The notes below the pieces were generated by a model. It was not told the DNA's origin. It searched no databases and was given only the letters and a program-made list of their open reading frames with translations. A stretch of DNA of 11,157 nucleotides, from assembly GCA_022867105.1 (NCBI GenBank), contig JALHVH010000378.1:1-11157 (forward strand), given 5' to 3'. This document shows, one piece after another, positions 1-7,498 of this stretch (its first letter is position 1; each line of letters begins with the position of its first letter). This DNA is from Candidatus Aminicenantota bacterium (lineage in GTDB: Bacteria; Acidobacteriota; Aminicenantia; Aminicenantales; Saccharicenantaceae). Made by a program: the position numbers and the translations under genes.

Positions 1-1
1 G

Positions 2-478
2 GCCATGGAAACGATCAAGGCCGAGATCCTGGCCGGCGTCGAGGGCATCCTCGCGGACGGAAACACGGACATCCTGGAGAGAATGGCCCGCCTCACCAGG
101 TTCATGGGCAATTGGCTTTCCCGCCTCGGACGGGTCCTGGCCACGGACATGCGGCGGAACGCGCCCGGGGTCTGGGAGGACGTCGAACGGTTCCGGAGGG
201 AGAAGCTCCTGAAGAACTTCTCCTCCATCCTGGAGAGCGGCGTCCGGGAAGGCGTCTTCAACGCGCGCTTGGACCGGGACCTCGTCCTCCGGATGTACTT
301 GAGCCTCGTCCAGAATTTTCTCAATCCCGACATGCTCCTCAACTCCCCATACTCGGCATCGGACATCTTTGAAACCCTTTTCAGGGTTTTTTTCCTGGGG
401 ATCCTCACGGACGGGGCCCGGAAGGCTTTGGCCGACCGGAAGATCTCATTTTATCATGCCAACAAGGAGGTCCTCTGA
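2..478 (+). CDS. TetR/AcrR-family transcriptional regulator, C-terminal part (5' end outside window)
   Basis: The reading frame is open to the left edge, so the Met at position 5 is probably internal and the DNA-binding N-terminus lies upstream. About 157 residues are visible. They are all-helical, with no helix-turn-helix left, and look like the ligand-binding and dimerisation domain of a TetR repressor (for example an amphipathic stretch around RFRREKLLKNFSSILESGV followed by a REGVFN turn, common in TetR C-termini). The stop TGA shares its last base with the ATG of the adaptor gene, so regulator and pump are one transcription unit. By analogy with E. coli CecR (YbiH), which controls the ybhG pump operon, it most likely represses this operon and is released by a pump substrate. 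That role is inference; the operator and promoter are off the window. Confidence 0.75.
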   Translation, partial: AMETIKAEILAGVEGILADGNTDILERMARLTRFMGNWLSRLGRVLATDMRRNAPGVWEDVERFRREKLLKNFSSILESGVREGVFNARLDRDLVLRMYLSLVQNFLNPDMLLNSPYSASDIFETLFRVFFLGILTDGARKALADRKISFYHANKEVL

Positions 479-1488
479 TGGGCACGAAAGCGCACGTCCG
501 GTTAACGGCGTTCATCTTTTCCGCGGGGTTTCTCCTGGCGCTCGGTGGCCTGGTCTCATGTTCGAGAACGAAGACCGGAGGAGGCATCCGGGCCTCCGGA
601 ACCATCGAGGCCCGCGAGGTCAACGTTGCTTCCAGGGTCAGCGGACAGGTCCGGGAGCTCAAGGCCGATGAGGGGAGCCGGGTGAAGAAGGGCGACGTCC
701 TCGCCCTCATCGAGCACGACACGGCCGACATCCAGCTCCGCCAGGCCGAGGCAGGGGCGGCGCTGGCGGGGGCCCAGCTCGACCTCGTCCGCAAAGGCGC
801 CCGCGGCGAGGACATCAAGCAGGGTGAGGAAGCCCTGAAACAGGTCGATGCCAACCTCAAGGTCGCCGGCGACGACGCCAGACGGATGCGAGAGTTGGCC
901 GCGAAGGGCAGCGTGACCCTCAAGCAGAAGGACGACGCCGAGGCCCGCCTGATCGTGGCCCAAGCTCAACAAGCCCAGGCCGGGGAGGGGCTTCGGAAGC
1001 TCAGGCAGATGTCCCGGCCCGAGGAGATACGGGCCGCCGAGGCGCGCCTCGCCCAGGCCCAGGCCTCGGTCGACCTCCTGAGGAAGACGATCTCCGATTG
1101 CACGATCACTTCTCCCGTGAACGGTGTCGTCACGCGCCGCCCCATCGAAGCCGGCGAGCTCATCTCGCCCGGGGCGACCGTGCTAACCGTCTCCGAGCTC
1201 GACAGCGTCCATGTCATGATCTACGTCACCGAGAAGGAGCTCGGCCGCGTCGGCTTGGGCCGGGAGGCCGAGGTGACGATCGACTCCGCCCCGGGCCGGA
1301 CGTTCAAGGGCCGCGTGACCTACATCTCGCCGGAGGCCGAGTTCACGCCGAAGAACGTCCAGACCCGGGAGGACCGGGTCAAGCTCGTCTTCGGGGTCAA
1401 GGTCGAGGTCCCGAACCCGGATGGCCTCCTCAAGCCGGGGATGCCGGCCGACACCGTTCTGGCAACGGCTGAAACGGACAGTCCATAG
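478..1488 (+). CDS. HlyD/YbhG-like periplasmic adaptor lipoprotein of an ABC efflux pump
   Basis: 336 residues. The N-terminus is a lipoprotein signal peptide: a hydrophobic stretch at about residues 10-26 and a lipobox LVSC with the lipidated Cys at 28. Next come the first half of a lipoyl/barrel-sandwich domain (about 38-80, with VSGQVRELKADEGSRVKKGD), a long Ala/Gln/Glu-rich alpha-helical hairpin (about 82-205), the second lipoyl half (CTITSPVNGVVTRRPIEAG) and a beta-barrel region ending in LLKPGMPADTVLA. This is the standard membrane-fusion protein order. Such adaptors bridge an inner-membrane transporter and a TolC channel. The start is supported by a strong AAGGAGG at 464-470, 7 nt upstream, and by the 1-nt overlap with the TetR stop. 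The adaptor is probably anchored by lipid rather than by a transmembrane helix. The substrate cannot be read from the sequence. Confidence 0.92.
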   Translation: MGTKAHVRLTAFIFSAGFLLALGGLVSCSRTKTGGGIRASGTIEAREVNVASRVSGQVRELKADEGSRVKKGDVLALIEHDTADIQLRQAEAGAALAGAQLDLVRKGARGEDIKQGEEALKQVDANLKVAGDDARRMRELAAKGSVTLKQKDDAEARLIVAQAQQAQAGEGLRKLRQMSRPEEIRAAEARLAQAQASVDLLRKTISDCTITSPVNGVVTRRPIEAGELISPGATVLTVSELDSVHVMIYVTEKELGRVGLGREAEVTIDSAPGRTFKGRVTYISPEAEFTPKNVQTREDRVKLVFGVKVEVPNPDGLLKPGMPADTVLATAETDSP

Positions 1489-1513
1489 GGAATGACTCGA
1501 AAGGACGGCGGCG

Positions 1514-2446
1514 ATGGACCCGGTCATCGAAACTTCTGGCCTGACCAGGCAATTCGGTCCGATCCGGGCCGTGGACGGCCTCGACCTCGCCGTCGGCGCC
1601 GGAGAGATGTTCGCCCTCGTCGGACCGGACGGCGCCGGCAAGACGACGACCATCCGCATGCTTTGCGGCATCCTGAAACCGACGGCCGGCAGCGTCCGCG
1701 TCCTCGGCCGGGACTTGGTCAACGAAGCGGCGCTGATCAAAAATGACATCGGCTACCTCTCACAGCGGTTCAGCCTGTACGGCGACCTGACCGTCGACGA
1801 GAATATCGAGTTCTTCGCCGAGATTCACAAGGTCAGGGATTACAAGAAACGGCGCGGAGAGCTCCTCGACTTCACTCGCCTGGCGCCCTTCCGCACGCGC
1901 CTGGCCGAGCGTCTGTCGGGAGGCATGAGGCAGAAGCTGGCCCTGGCTTGCACTCTCATCCATACGCCCCGTCTACTCCTCCTTGACGAGCCGACGACGG
2001 GGGTCGACCCGGTCTCGCGCCGGGACTTCTGGAAGATCCTTTCGAGTCTCCTCAGGACCGGGATCACCATTTTCATGTCGACGCCCTACCTCGATGAGGC
2101 CGAACGATGCTCACGGGTCGGATTGATGAACAACGGGCGTCTCCTGGCCGCGGATACCCCCCAGGCCGTCAAGCGCCTGATGAAAGGCGAGGTCGTCGAG
2201 GTCATCTGCGGCGAGATCCGCCGGGCCTTCGACCTCCTCAGGGGCCGGCCCGACGCGGGGGAGGTCCAGATCTTCGGCGATCGGCTGAACCTCGTGGTCG
2301 ATAACACCGAGAGGGACTTTCCGGCCGTCGCGGCTCGGCTGCGCGAGGCCGGGATCGAGGTCTCCGATTGGAGAAAGATTCCGCCCTCTCTCGAGAACGT
2401 CTTCATCTCGGTCACGAGGGATCCTAAGAAGGGAGAGCGATCATGA
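1514..2446 (+). CDS. ABC-2 exporter ATPase 1 (YbhF N-half-like, degenerate H-loop)
   Basis: 310 residues. Nucleotide-binding domain motifs are in order: Walker A GPDGAGKT (37-44), Q-loop Gln84, signature LSGGM (134-138), Walker B LLLLDE (154-159, with the catalytic Glu159 present) and D-loop GVDP. The H-loop reads STPYLDEAE, so the usual switch histidine is Pro191 (codon CCC at 2084-2086). The C-terminal 90 residues form the accessory domain typical of drug-export ATPases, ending in the SLENVFISVTR element. The start is preceded by AAAGGA at 1500-1505, 8 nt away; the gap to the adaptor gene is 25 nt. The stop overlaps the TolC gene ATG (ATGA). It probably pairs with the second ATPase at 3853-4809 to power the two permeases downstream. 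A homodimer is possible but less likely given the complementary motif loss in the partner. Confidence 0.93.
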   Translation: MDPVIETSGLTRQFGPIRAVDGLDLAVGAGEMFALVGPDGAGKTTTIRMLCGILKPTAGSVRVLGRDLVNEAALIKNDIGYLSQRFSLYGDLTVDENIEFFAEIHKVRDYKKRRGELLDFTRLAPFRTRLAERLSGGMRQKLALACTLIHTPRLLLLDEPTTGVDPVSRRDFWKILSSLLRTGITIFMSTPYLDEAERCSRVGLMNNGRLLAADTPQAVKRLMKGEVVEVICGEIRRAFDLLRGRPDAGEVQIFGDRLNLVVDNTERDFPAVAARLREAGIEVSDWRKIPPSLENVFISVTRDPKKGERS

Positions 2447-3837
2447 ACGAAAAAAAGAGCAGGACGAGACCGGCAGCGGCCGGCCTCTCTCTCGTCCTGG
2501 CCGTCGCGTTGGCCTTTCCGGCCGCGGCCCAGGATGTCCGGGAACCGGTAAAAAATGTCGTGACCCTGGAAGAATGCGTCGAGATGGGACTCAAGACAAG
2601 CAAAGCGCTCCATGCTTCGGAAGCGCGCGTCGATGCGTCGACCGCCAGGTCCAAAGAGGTCAACGCCTCGCGCCTGCCGTCCCTCAAACTCAGCGGTGGC
2701 TACATGCGGCTGAGCGAGGTCCCGCCCTTCGAGGTCCATCTGCCGTTTCCGCCGGGCCTCCCGGTTCCGTCCACGTTCGTCGTTTCGCCCAATTATTTCG
2801 ATAACTATTCGGTCCGGATGGGCCTTCAACAGCTGCTCTTCACCGGGTTCCGGCTTCAAAGCAGCGCCGCGATGGCCAGGCTTGGTGCGCAGGCGGCCGT
2901 GGAGGACCTGGCCGGCGATAGGAACCAGGTCGTTTTCGCGGTCAAGAACGCCTATTGGAACCTCTTCAAGGCTGGGGAGTTCAAGAAAGTCGTCGACGAA
3001 ATCGCGGTCCAAGTTGAGGCCCATCTCGCCGACGTCCGGAACTTCTTCGAGCAGGGACTGCTCACAAGGAACGAGGTCCTCAAAGCCGAGGTTCAACTTT
3101 CGAACGTGAAACTTGCCCGGCTCGACGCGGCCAACGGCGTTGAGATGGCCGCCGTCTGGCTCAACAGCCTCATCGGCGCCCAACTTGACGATCCGATCGA
3201 ACCGGCGGCGACGATAGAGGAACTCGAGGCCGGAGCGCGAAAGATGCCCGGAGGGTGGGGCGGCCTCGACGGCCTCGTCGACAAGGCGCTGGGTGGACGG
3301 CCGGAACTCAGAGCCATGGACCTCAGGGTCAAGGCGGGCGAGGCAGGCGTCACCCTGGCCAGGTCCGGTTGGTTCCCCCAAGTCATATTGACCGGTAACT
3401 ATTACGATCTGAGGCCGAACCCGAGGCTTATGCCGGCCAAGGACAAGTTCACTTCGACCTGGGACCTCGGCATCAGCGTGTCCATGGACCTCTGGAACTG
3501 GAACGCAACCCTCCGGCAGACCCAACAGGCCAAGGCCCAGCTCGCCCAGGCCCTGGATGGGCTCGGCCAGCTGAAGGACGCCGCGGCTGTGGATGTCCGG
3601 CAAAGCTGGCTAGCCCTCAAGTCGGCCAGGGAGAAGATCGACGTCGCCGGGGTTGCGGTCGCCCAGGCCGACGAGAACTTGCGGGTCACGAACGAGCGGT
3701 TCAAGGAAGGCGTCGCCCTCAACTCCGAGGTTCTGGACGCGGAGACGGCGCTCCTTCAGGCCAAGACGGGCCACACCCAGGCGCTCGTGGACCTCGAGTT
3801 GGCCAAGGCCGGGCTGGCGAAGGCGGTCGGGGAATGA
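2443..3837 (+). CDS. TolC-family outer-membrane efflux channel protein
   Basis: 464 residues. A Sec signal peptide is visible (basic N-terminus, hydrophobic 11-28, likely cleavage AAA|Q after residue 29). The mature part begins with the typical family opening VTLEECVEMGLKTSKAL. It has two homologous halves, each with a helical hairpin signature: GLLTRNEVLKAEVQLSNVKL in the first and GVALNSEVLDAETALLQAKT in the second. Turn-rich beta segments (FDNYSVRMGLQQLLFTG, TWDLGISVSMDLWNW) fit the outer-membrane strands. Length and order match outer-membrane efflux proteins that trimerise into a channel docking with an HlyD-type adaptor. The gene starts inside the stop of ATPase 1 (4-nt ATGA overlap), with AAGGGAG at 2429-2435. 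Its position between the two ATPase genes is unusual, and means all three envelope layers of the pump come from one transcript. Confidence 0.93.
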   Translation: MNEKKSRTRPAAAGLSLVLAVALAFPAAAQDVREPVKNVVTLEECVEMGLKTSKALHASEARVDASTARSKEVNASRLPSLKLSGGYMRLSEVPPFEVHLPFPPGLPVPSTFVVSPNYFDNYSVRMGLQQLLFTGFRLQSSAAMARLGAQAAVEDLAGDRNQVVFAVKNAYWNLFKAGEFKKVVDEIAVQVEAHLADVRNFFEQGLLTRNEVLKAEVQLSNVKLARLDAANGVEMAAVWLNSLIGAQLDDPIEPAATIEELEAGARKMPGGWGGLDGLVDKALGGRPELRAMDLRVKAGEAGVTLARSGWFPQVILTGNYYDLRPNPRLMPAKDKFTSTWDLGISVSMDLWNWNATLRQTQQAKAQLAQALDGLGQLKDAAAVDVRQSWLALKSAREKIDVAGVAVAQADENLRVTNERFKEGVALNSEVLDAETALLQAKTGHTQALVDLELAKAGLAKAVGE

Positions 3838-3852
3838 GGGGATGAGCCGGCG

Positions 3853-4809
3853 ATGACGGGAAATTCGATCGAAGTGCGCGACCTGACCAGGGTCTTCGGC
3901 AAATTCACGGCCGTGGACCATGTCACGTTCGATGTCCGGAGGGGCGAGATCTTCGGCTTCCTGGGCGCGAACGGCGCGGGCAAGTCCACAACGATCCGCA
4001 TGCTCTGCGGCCTGCTTGGCCCGACCTCCGGCACGGCGACCGTCGGGGGCTTCGACATCGGGCGTGAGCCGGACCGGGTCAAGGAGCGCATCGGCTACAT
4101 GTCGCAGAAGTTCTCACTTTACGAGGACCTTACCGTGGACGAGAACATCTCATTCTTCGGGGGCGTTTACGGACTTTCCAGGGACAGGATCCGGGAGAAG
4201 ATGCCGTGGGTCCTGGAAATGGCCGGACTTTTGGGCCGGGAGCGCAGCCTGACGCGGGAGCTTTCCGTCGGCTGGAAGCAGAGGCTGGCCCTGGGCTGCG
4301 CCATCCTCCATGAACCGGAGATCGTCTTTCTCGACGAGCCGACGGGCGGGGTGGACCCGGTGTCGCGGCGGAACTTCTGGGAGCTCATCAACCGTCTTTC
4401 CGGAGGCGGGGTCACGGTCTTCGTCACGACCCATTACCTTGACGAGGCCGAATACTGCAACGACATCCGGCTCATCCACGCCGGGCGGCTGGTCGCGGGC
4501 GGGAGCCCCCGGGAGATGAAGCGGACGTACATCCGGAACCCCATCCTGGAGGTGGAATGCGACAGGGCCGTGGACGCCATGGAGATGCTGCAAAAGGAAG
4601 GCTGGGTCCTCGAGACCTCTATCTTCGGCACCTATCTCCACGTGAGCGTCGGGGACGAAGCGGAGGGCAAGGCGAAGATCCGGAGCCTGCTCGAAGCGAA
4701 CGGCATCGCGGTCAGGCGCATGGACCGGATCGTCCCTTCTCTCGAGGACGTTTTCATCCAGCGCATCGAACAGGAATCGGGAGATGGGGACTCGCGAGGG
4801 ACAAAGTGA
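3853..4809 (+). CDS. ABC-2 exporter ATPase 2 (YbhF C-half-like, degenerate signature)
   Basis: 318 residues. Walker A GANGAGKS (38-45), Q-loop Gln85, Walker B IVFLDE (157-162, Glu162), D-loop GVDP and a normal H-loop TTHYLDEAE with His194 are all present. The signature is LSVGW (137-141) instead of LSGGQ; codon 139 is GTC at 4267-4269, so the central Gly is Val. A similarly altered signature is known in the C-terminal half of E. coli YbhF, from memory of that protein. The C-terminal accessory region ends in the SLEDVFIQRI element. The start follows the TolC stop by 15 nt, with GAGGGG at 3836-3841; an ATG at 3842 is out because that frame stops after four codons. The last bases overlap the GTG start of permease 1. 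It probably forms a heterodimer with the ATPase at 1514-2446. Confidence 0.92.
   Translation: MTGNSIEVRDLTRVFGKFTAVDHVTFDVRRGEIFGFLGANGAGKSTTIRMLCGLLGPTSGTATVGGFDIGREPDRVKERIGYMSQKFSLYEDLTVDENISFFGGVYGLSRDRIREKMPWVLEMAGLLGRERSLTRELSVGWKQRLALGCAILHEPEIVFLDEPTGGVDPVSRRNFWELINRLSGGGVTVFVTTHYLDEAEYCNDIRLIHAGRLVAGGSPREMKRTYIRNPILEVECDRAVDAMEMLQKEGWVLETSIFGTYLHVSVGDEAEGKAKIRSLLEANGIAVRRMDRIVPSLEDVFIQRIEQESGDGDSRGTK
4796..4801 (+). promoter_or_regulatory. Ribosome binding site deciding the GTG start of permease 1
   Basis: GAGGGA lies 4 nt upstream of the GTG at 4806, inside the end of the ATPase 2 gene. The GTG forms a GTGA overlap with the ATPase 2 stop, mirroring the ATGA overlap at the next junction. 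The next upstream in-frame ATG lies at 4557, deep inside the ATPase gene, and would add 83 residues of non-homologous Arg/Gly-rich sequence. Confidence 0.6.
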
Positions 4810-6005
4810 ATTCGGTACGTGTTCCCCATCGCTTATGCTGCCTGCGGGCCGTCGTCAAGAAGGAATTCCGGCAGATCGGCCGGGACGCCCGGACGCTCAT
4901 CTTCCTCGTCGTCATGCCTGGGTTCCTCCTCCTAATGTTCGGATTCGCGCTCAACTTCGACGTCAATCACGTCCCTCTTGCGGTATGCGACGAGGACGGG
5001 AGCGCGGCCGCCCGCGAGTTCATAGGCGACTTCACCCACACCGAATACTTCGACCTCAAATATGAGCTATCCGATCCAAGGGAGATCGACCGGCTCCTCG
5101 GCGAAGAGAAGGTCCGTGTAGCCCTGGTTGTCCCACGCGGCTTCGCGGCGGACCTCGCGGCCGGGCGCGATCCTGCGGTCCAGGTTCTGGTGGACGGCGC
5201 CAACGCCTCGAGCGCCTCGACGGCGGCGGGCTACATCAGCGCGATCGTCCAGAACGATGCGGTCCGGATGACGACCCGGCTCCTTCGCGACCGGGGCCTT
5301 AAGAGCTTCGGCATGCCTCTCGCGAGCGACGTGCGCGTCTGGTACAACCCGGAGCTCCGGAGCGCGATCTTCCTCGTCCCGGGCCTCATGGCCTTCATCC
5401 TGATGGTCATCCTCGTCATCACCACGGCCTTTTCCATCGTCCGGGAGAAGGAGCGGGGAACGATGGAGCAGATCATGGTCTCGCCCCTCAAGCCCGCCGA
5501 GCTCATCATCGGAAAGACCGTGCCCTACATCTTCATCTCCCTCGTGTCGTCTCACCTGGTCCTTCTCCTCGGCTTGGTCCTTTTTGGGGTCGCTATCAAG
5601 GGAAACTACCTCCTGCTCCTCCTGACCATGACCCTCTTCCTCGTCGGAGGGCTGGGCCAGGGCCTCCTCATCTCCACGGTCACGAGGACCCAGCAGGTGG
5701 CCTTCCAACTAGCCATCCTCTCGACGTTCCTGCCCACCTTTATCCTGTCGGGGTTCGTCTTTCCGGTGAGGAACATGCCGCCTGTCGTCCAGGCGCTCAC
5801 CTACCTTGTCCCCGCGAAGTATTTTCTTGTCGCCTTGAGGAGCATCATCATCAAGGGTGCGGGCCTCGGGGCATTCTGGGACCAGGTCCTTTGCCTGGCC
5901 GTTTTCGCCGCGATGATGCTCGGCGTGAGCACCCTTCGGATGAAAAAGGCCGGCGAGACCGGGAAGATCGCGAAATCCGGGAGGGGAAGAGGAGGGCGGC
6001 CATGA
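4806..6005 (+). CDS. ABC-2 type permease 1 (YbhS/YbhR-like)
   Basis: 399 residues from a GTG start that overlaps the ATPase 2 stop by 4 nt. The layout is that of ABC-2 exporter permeases: a short cytoplasmic amphipathic N-terminus (VVKKEFRQIGRDARTL), TM1 (about 31-49), a large extracytoplasmic domain (about 50-185) ending in WYNPELRSAIFLVPG (Trp179), then five clustered hydrophobic segments. The cytoplasmic loop REKERGTMEQIMVSPLKPAE, which couples to the ATPase in this family, follows TM2. LSGFVFPVRNMP sits in the re-entrant region before the last helices. The C-terminal tail is short and basic, and its codons double as the purine-rich ribosome binding site of the next gene (AGGAGG at 5990-5995). 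It presumably pairs with permease 2 as the membrane heterodimer. The substrate is unknown; YbhFSR is linked to drug and cation export. Confidence 0.9.
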   Translation: MNSVRVPHRLCCLRAVVKKEFRQIGRDARTLIFLVVMPGFLLLMFGFALNFDVNHVPLAVCDEDGSAAAREFIGDFTHTEYFDLKYELSDPREIDRLLGEEKVRVALVVPRGFAADLAAGRDPAVQVLVDGANASSASTAAGYISAIVQNDAVRMTTRLLRDRGLKSFGMPLASDVRVWYNPELRSAIFLVPGLMAFILMVILVITTAFSIVREKERGTMEQIMVSPLKPAELIIGKTVPYIFISLVSSHLVLLLGLVLFGVAIKGNYLLLLLTMTLFLVGGLGQGLLISTVTRTQQVAFQLAILSTFLPTFILSGFVFPVRNMPPVVQALTYLVPAKYFLVALRSIIIKGAGLGAFWDQVLCLAVFAAMMLGVSTLRMKKAGETGKIAKSGRGRGGRP

Positions 6006-7129
6006 GAACGATCGGACGGATCATCTCAAAGGAGTTCCTCCAGCTCAAACGGGACCCCAAGCTCCTTCCCGTGCTTTTCGTGGCCCCCGTCCTCCAGCTG
6101 CTGCTCATGGGGTATGCCGCCAATCTGGACGTCCGGGACATCCCGACCGTCGTCTGCGACCTTGACGGGACGTCGGCCAGCCGGGGGCTGGTCGCGGAGT
6201 TCTTCAACTCCGGCACCTTCAGTTTGAAGGCCAGGGTCCCGGACACGCGGGCCGTGGACCGTTACCTGGACGACGGAGAAGCCTCCATGGCCATCATTGT
6301 CGGGCGCGGTTTTGCGGACAGCCTCGCGGCGGGGGAGCCGGCCCGGGTCCAGCTTCTGGTGGACGGATCGGAGAGCCAGTCGGCGACCATCGGAGCGAGC
6401 TATGCGTCGATGATCCTGTCGAGGCACGCCCAGAAGATCATGCTCGAGAGGCTCGGGCGCCTCGATCCTTTCGGGATCCGGCCGGTCCGCGTCAAACCGG
6501 AGGTTAGGGTCTGGTACAACCCCGAGCTCAAGAGCCGGAACTTCATGGTGCCGGGCGTCCTGGGCCTTGTCCTGATGGTCATGACCATGATGTTGACCGC
6601 CATGGCCGTCGTCCGTGAGAAGGAAGCCGGGACGATGGAGCAGCTCATCGTGACGCCCATCCGGCCGCTCGAGCTCATCACGGGCAAGCTCCTGCCGTTC
6701 CTCATCATCGGGACGATCGATGTCTGCCTTGTCCTTGCGGTCGCGACGTTCCTGTTCCGCGTGCCCCTTCGGGGGAGCGTGTTGCTCCTCTTCGGCATGA
6801 GCCTCGCCTTCATGCTGACGACCCTGGGGCTCGGCCTCTTCATCTCGACGATCTCGCGGACACAGCAGCAGGCCATGATGACCACGGTCTTCTTCATGAT
6901 GCCCATGATGCTCCTGTCCGGATTCGTCTTCCCCATCGAGAACATGCCGAAGCTCTTTCAGGCGATCACCTTCGTCGTCCCCATGCGGTATTTTTTCGTC
7001 ATCATCCGGGGGATCTTCCTGAAAGGTGTGGGGATCCCCGAGCTGTGGGACCAGGGGTTGGCCCTGCTCGCGTTCGGGGCCGCGGTCCTGGCGCTGAGCG
7101 TCCTGCGGTTCCGGAAGAAGGTGGGGTAA
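6002..7129 (+). CDS. ABC-2 type permease 2 (YbhR/YbhS-like)
   Basis: 375 residues. It is a paralogue of permease 1 with the same plan: N-terminal amphipathic helix (IISKEFLQLKRDPKLL), TM1 (about 21-39), an extracytoplasmic domain starting NLDVRDIPTVVCDLDG, then WYNPELKSRNFMVPG (Trp171), the coupling loop REKEAGTMEQLIVTPIRPLE and LSGFVFPIENMP. The ATG is in an ATGA overlap with the permease 1 stop and has AGGAGG 6 nt upstream. The frame is open upstream to 5891, but that extension would overlap permease 1 by over 100 nt and lacks family similarity. This is the last gene of the pump operon; a gene-free stretch follows. No simple hairpin plus T-run terminator is visible directly after the TAA. 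The distal inverted repeat at 7176-7387 could act as the 3' structure. Confidence 0.91.
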   Translation: MRTIGRIISKEFLQLKRDPKLLPVLFVAPVLQLLLMGYAANLDVRDIPTVVCDLDGTSASRGLVAEFFNSGTFSLKARVPDTRAVDRYLDDGEASMAIIVGRGFADSLAAGEPARVQLLVDGSESQSATIGASYASMILSRHAQKIMLERLGRLDPFGIRPVRVKPEVRVWYNPELKSRNFMVPGVLGLVLMVMTMMLTAMAVVREKEAGTMEQLIVTPIRPLELITGKLLPFLIIGTIDVCLVLAVATFLFRVPLRGSVLLLFGMSLAFMLTTLGLGLFISTISRTQQQAMMTTVFFMMPMMLLSGFVFPIENMPKLFQAITFVVPMRYFFVIIRGIFLKGVGIPELWDQGLALLAFGAAVLALSVLRFRKKVG

Positions 7130-7175
7130 AAACGGTTCTCTTGCGTTTGGTGCGGGCCGGGTTCACAGCTTGGAC

Positions 7176-7387
7176 GGACGCATTTCTTTTCGTGCGCGAA
7201 GGAATTCTAGGCTCGGGGCGCGCCCTCCGTCGGTCGCGGCCTGTCCCGGCGAGCCAGGCCGCTTCGGCTCCGGGCTCCGCTCTCCTCTCCCTGCGGTCGA
7301 GGACCCGTGCCCGCTCCGCCCTTCAACGACCTCCACCTGGCATCGCCCCTGCGCCATTGCCCTAATCACACGAAAAGAAATGTGTCC
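7176..7387. repeat. 212-nt element bounded by 21-bp inverted repeats, GC-rich core
   Basis: The left arm (7176-7196) and right arm (7367-7387) are inverted copies matching at 19 of 21 positions, including an uninterrupted 14-base core CATTTCTTTTCGTG / CACGAAAAGAAATG. The 170 nt between them are strongly GC-rich with local dyads: a perfect 10-base palindrome GGGCGCGCCC at 7216-7225 and a GGCCTG/CAGGCC stem at 7238-7260 with an 11-nt loop. No convincing gene lies inside. It could be a miniature inverted-repeat element or dispersed repeat, or a folded 3' structure of the pump mRNA. No clear target-site duplication flanks it. The rest of the 421-nt gene-free stretch outside this element is plain sequence at 7130-7175 and the promoter region after 7440. 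Confidence 0.6.
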
Positions 7388-7441
7388 CGACGTTCGAAGG
7401 CCATACCGTTCAAGCTCGCAGCCCGCAACAAACGGCAGAGA

Positions 7442-7496
7442 ACTAAAAAATAATCTATATTTTGGGCTTGACAACCACCCTTCATATTTATATAAT
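7442..7496 (+). promoter_or_regulatory. Consensus sigma70 promoter with UP-like tract for the MerR/radical SAM unit
   Basis: TTGACA at 7468-7473 and TATAAT at 7491-7496 are both perfect consensus hexamers, separated by an ideal 17 nt. An A/T tract at about 7442-7463 sits where an UP element (about -60 to -40) would be. Transcription would start near 7503, giving a leader of about 48 nt before the ATG at 7551. The spacer is 17 nt, not the stretched 19-20 nt of classic MerR-activated promoters, so activation by DNA untwisting is not suggested; repression would be the simpler control. Confidence 0.85.
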
Positions 7497-7498
7497 CC

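Noticed and set aside
2086..3603. 505-codon open frame on the minus strand, antisense to the TolC gene
   Set aside because: It is the codon-position shadow of a GC-rich gene. Its translation is low-complexity in style (Gly/Arg/Glu/Asp-rich, no domain), while the plus strand encodes a clear TolC-family protein.
4557..4805. N-terminal extension of permease 1 from an upstream ATG inside the ATPase 2 gene
   Set aside because: It overlaps 250 nt of a conserved ATPase in another frame and encodes non-homologous Arg/Gly-rich sequence. The GTG at 4806 with the GTGA overlap fits the operon style.
5891..6001. N-terminal extension of permease 2 upstream of 6002
   Set aside because: It lies within the permease 1 C-terminus and encodes a charged non-conserved stretch. 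The ATG at 6002 has AGGAGG at ideal spacing.
7172..7391. Target-site duplication around the inverted-repeat element
   Set aside because: The flanks share only GAC next to the arms, too short to count, so transposition is not supported by the flanks alone.
7386..7400. GTTCGAA motif resembling a tRNA T-loop
   Set aside because: The flanking bases do not form a T-stem and no acceptor or anticodon arm can be built around it.
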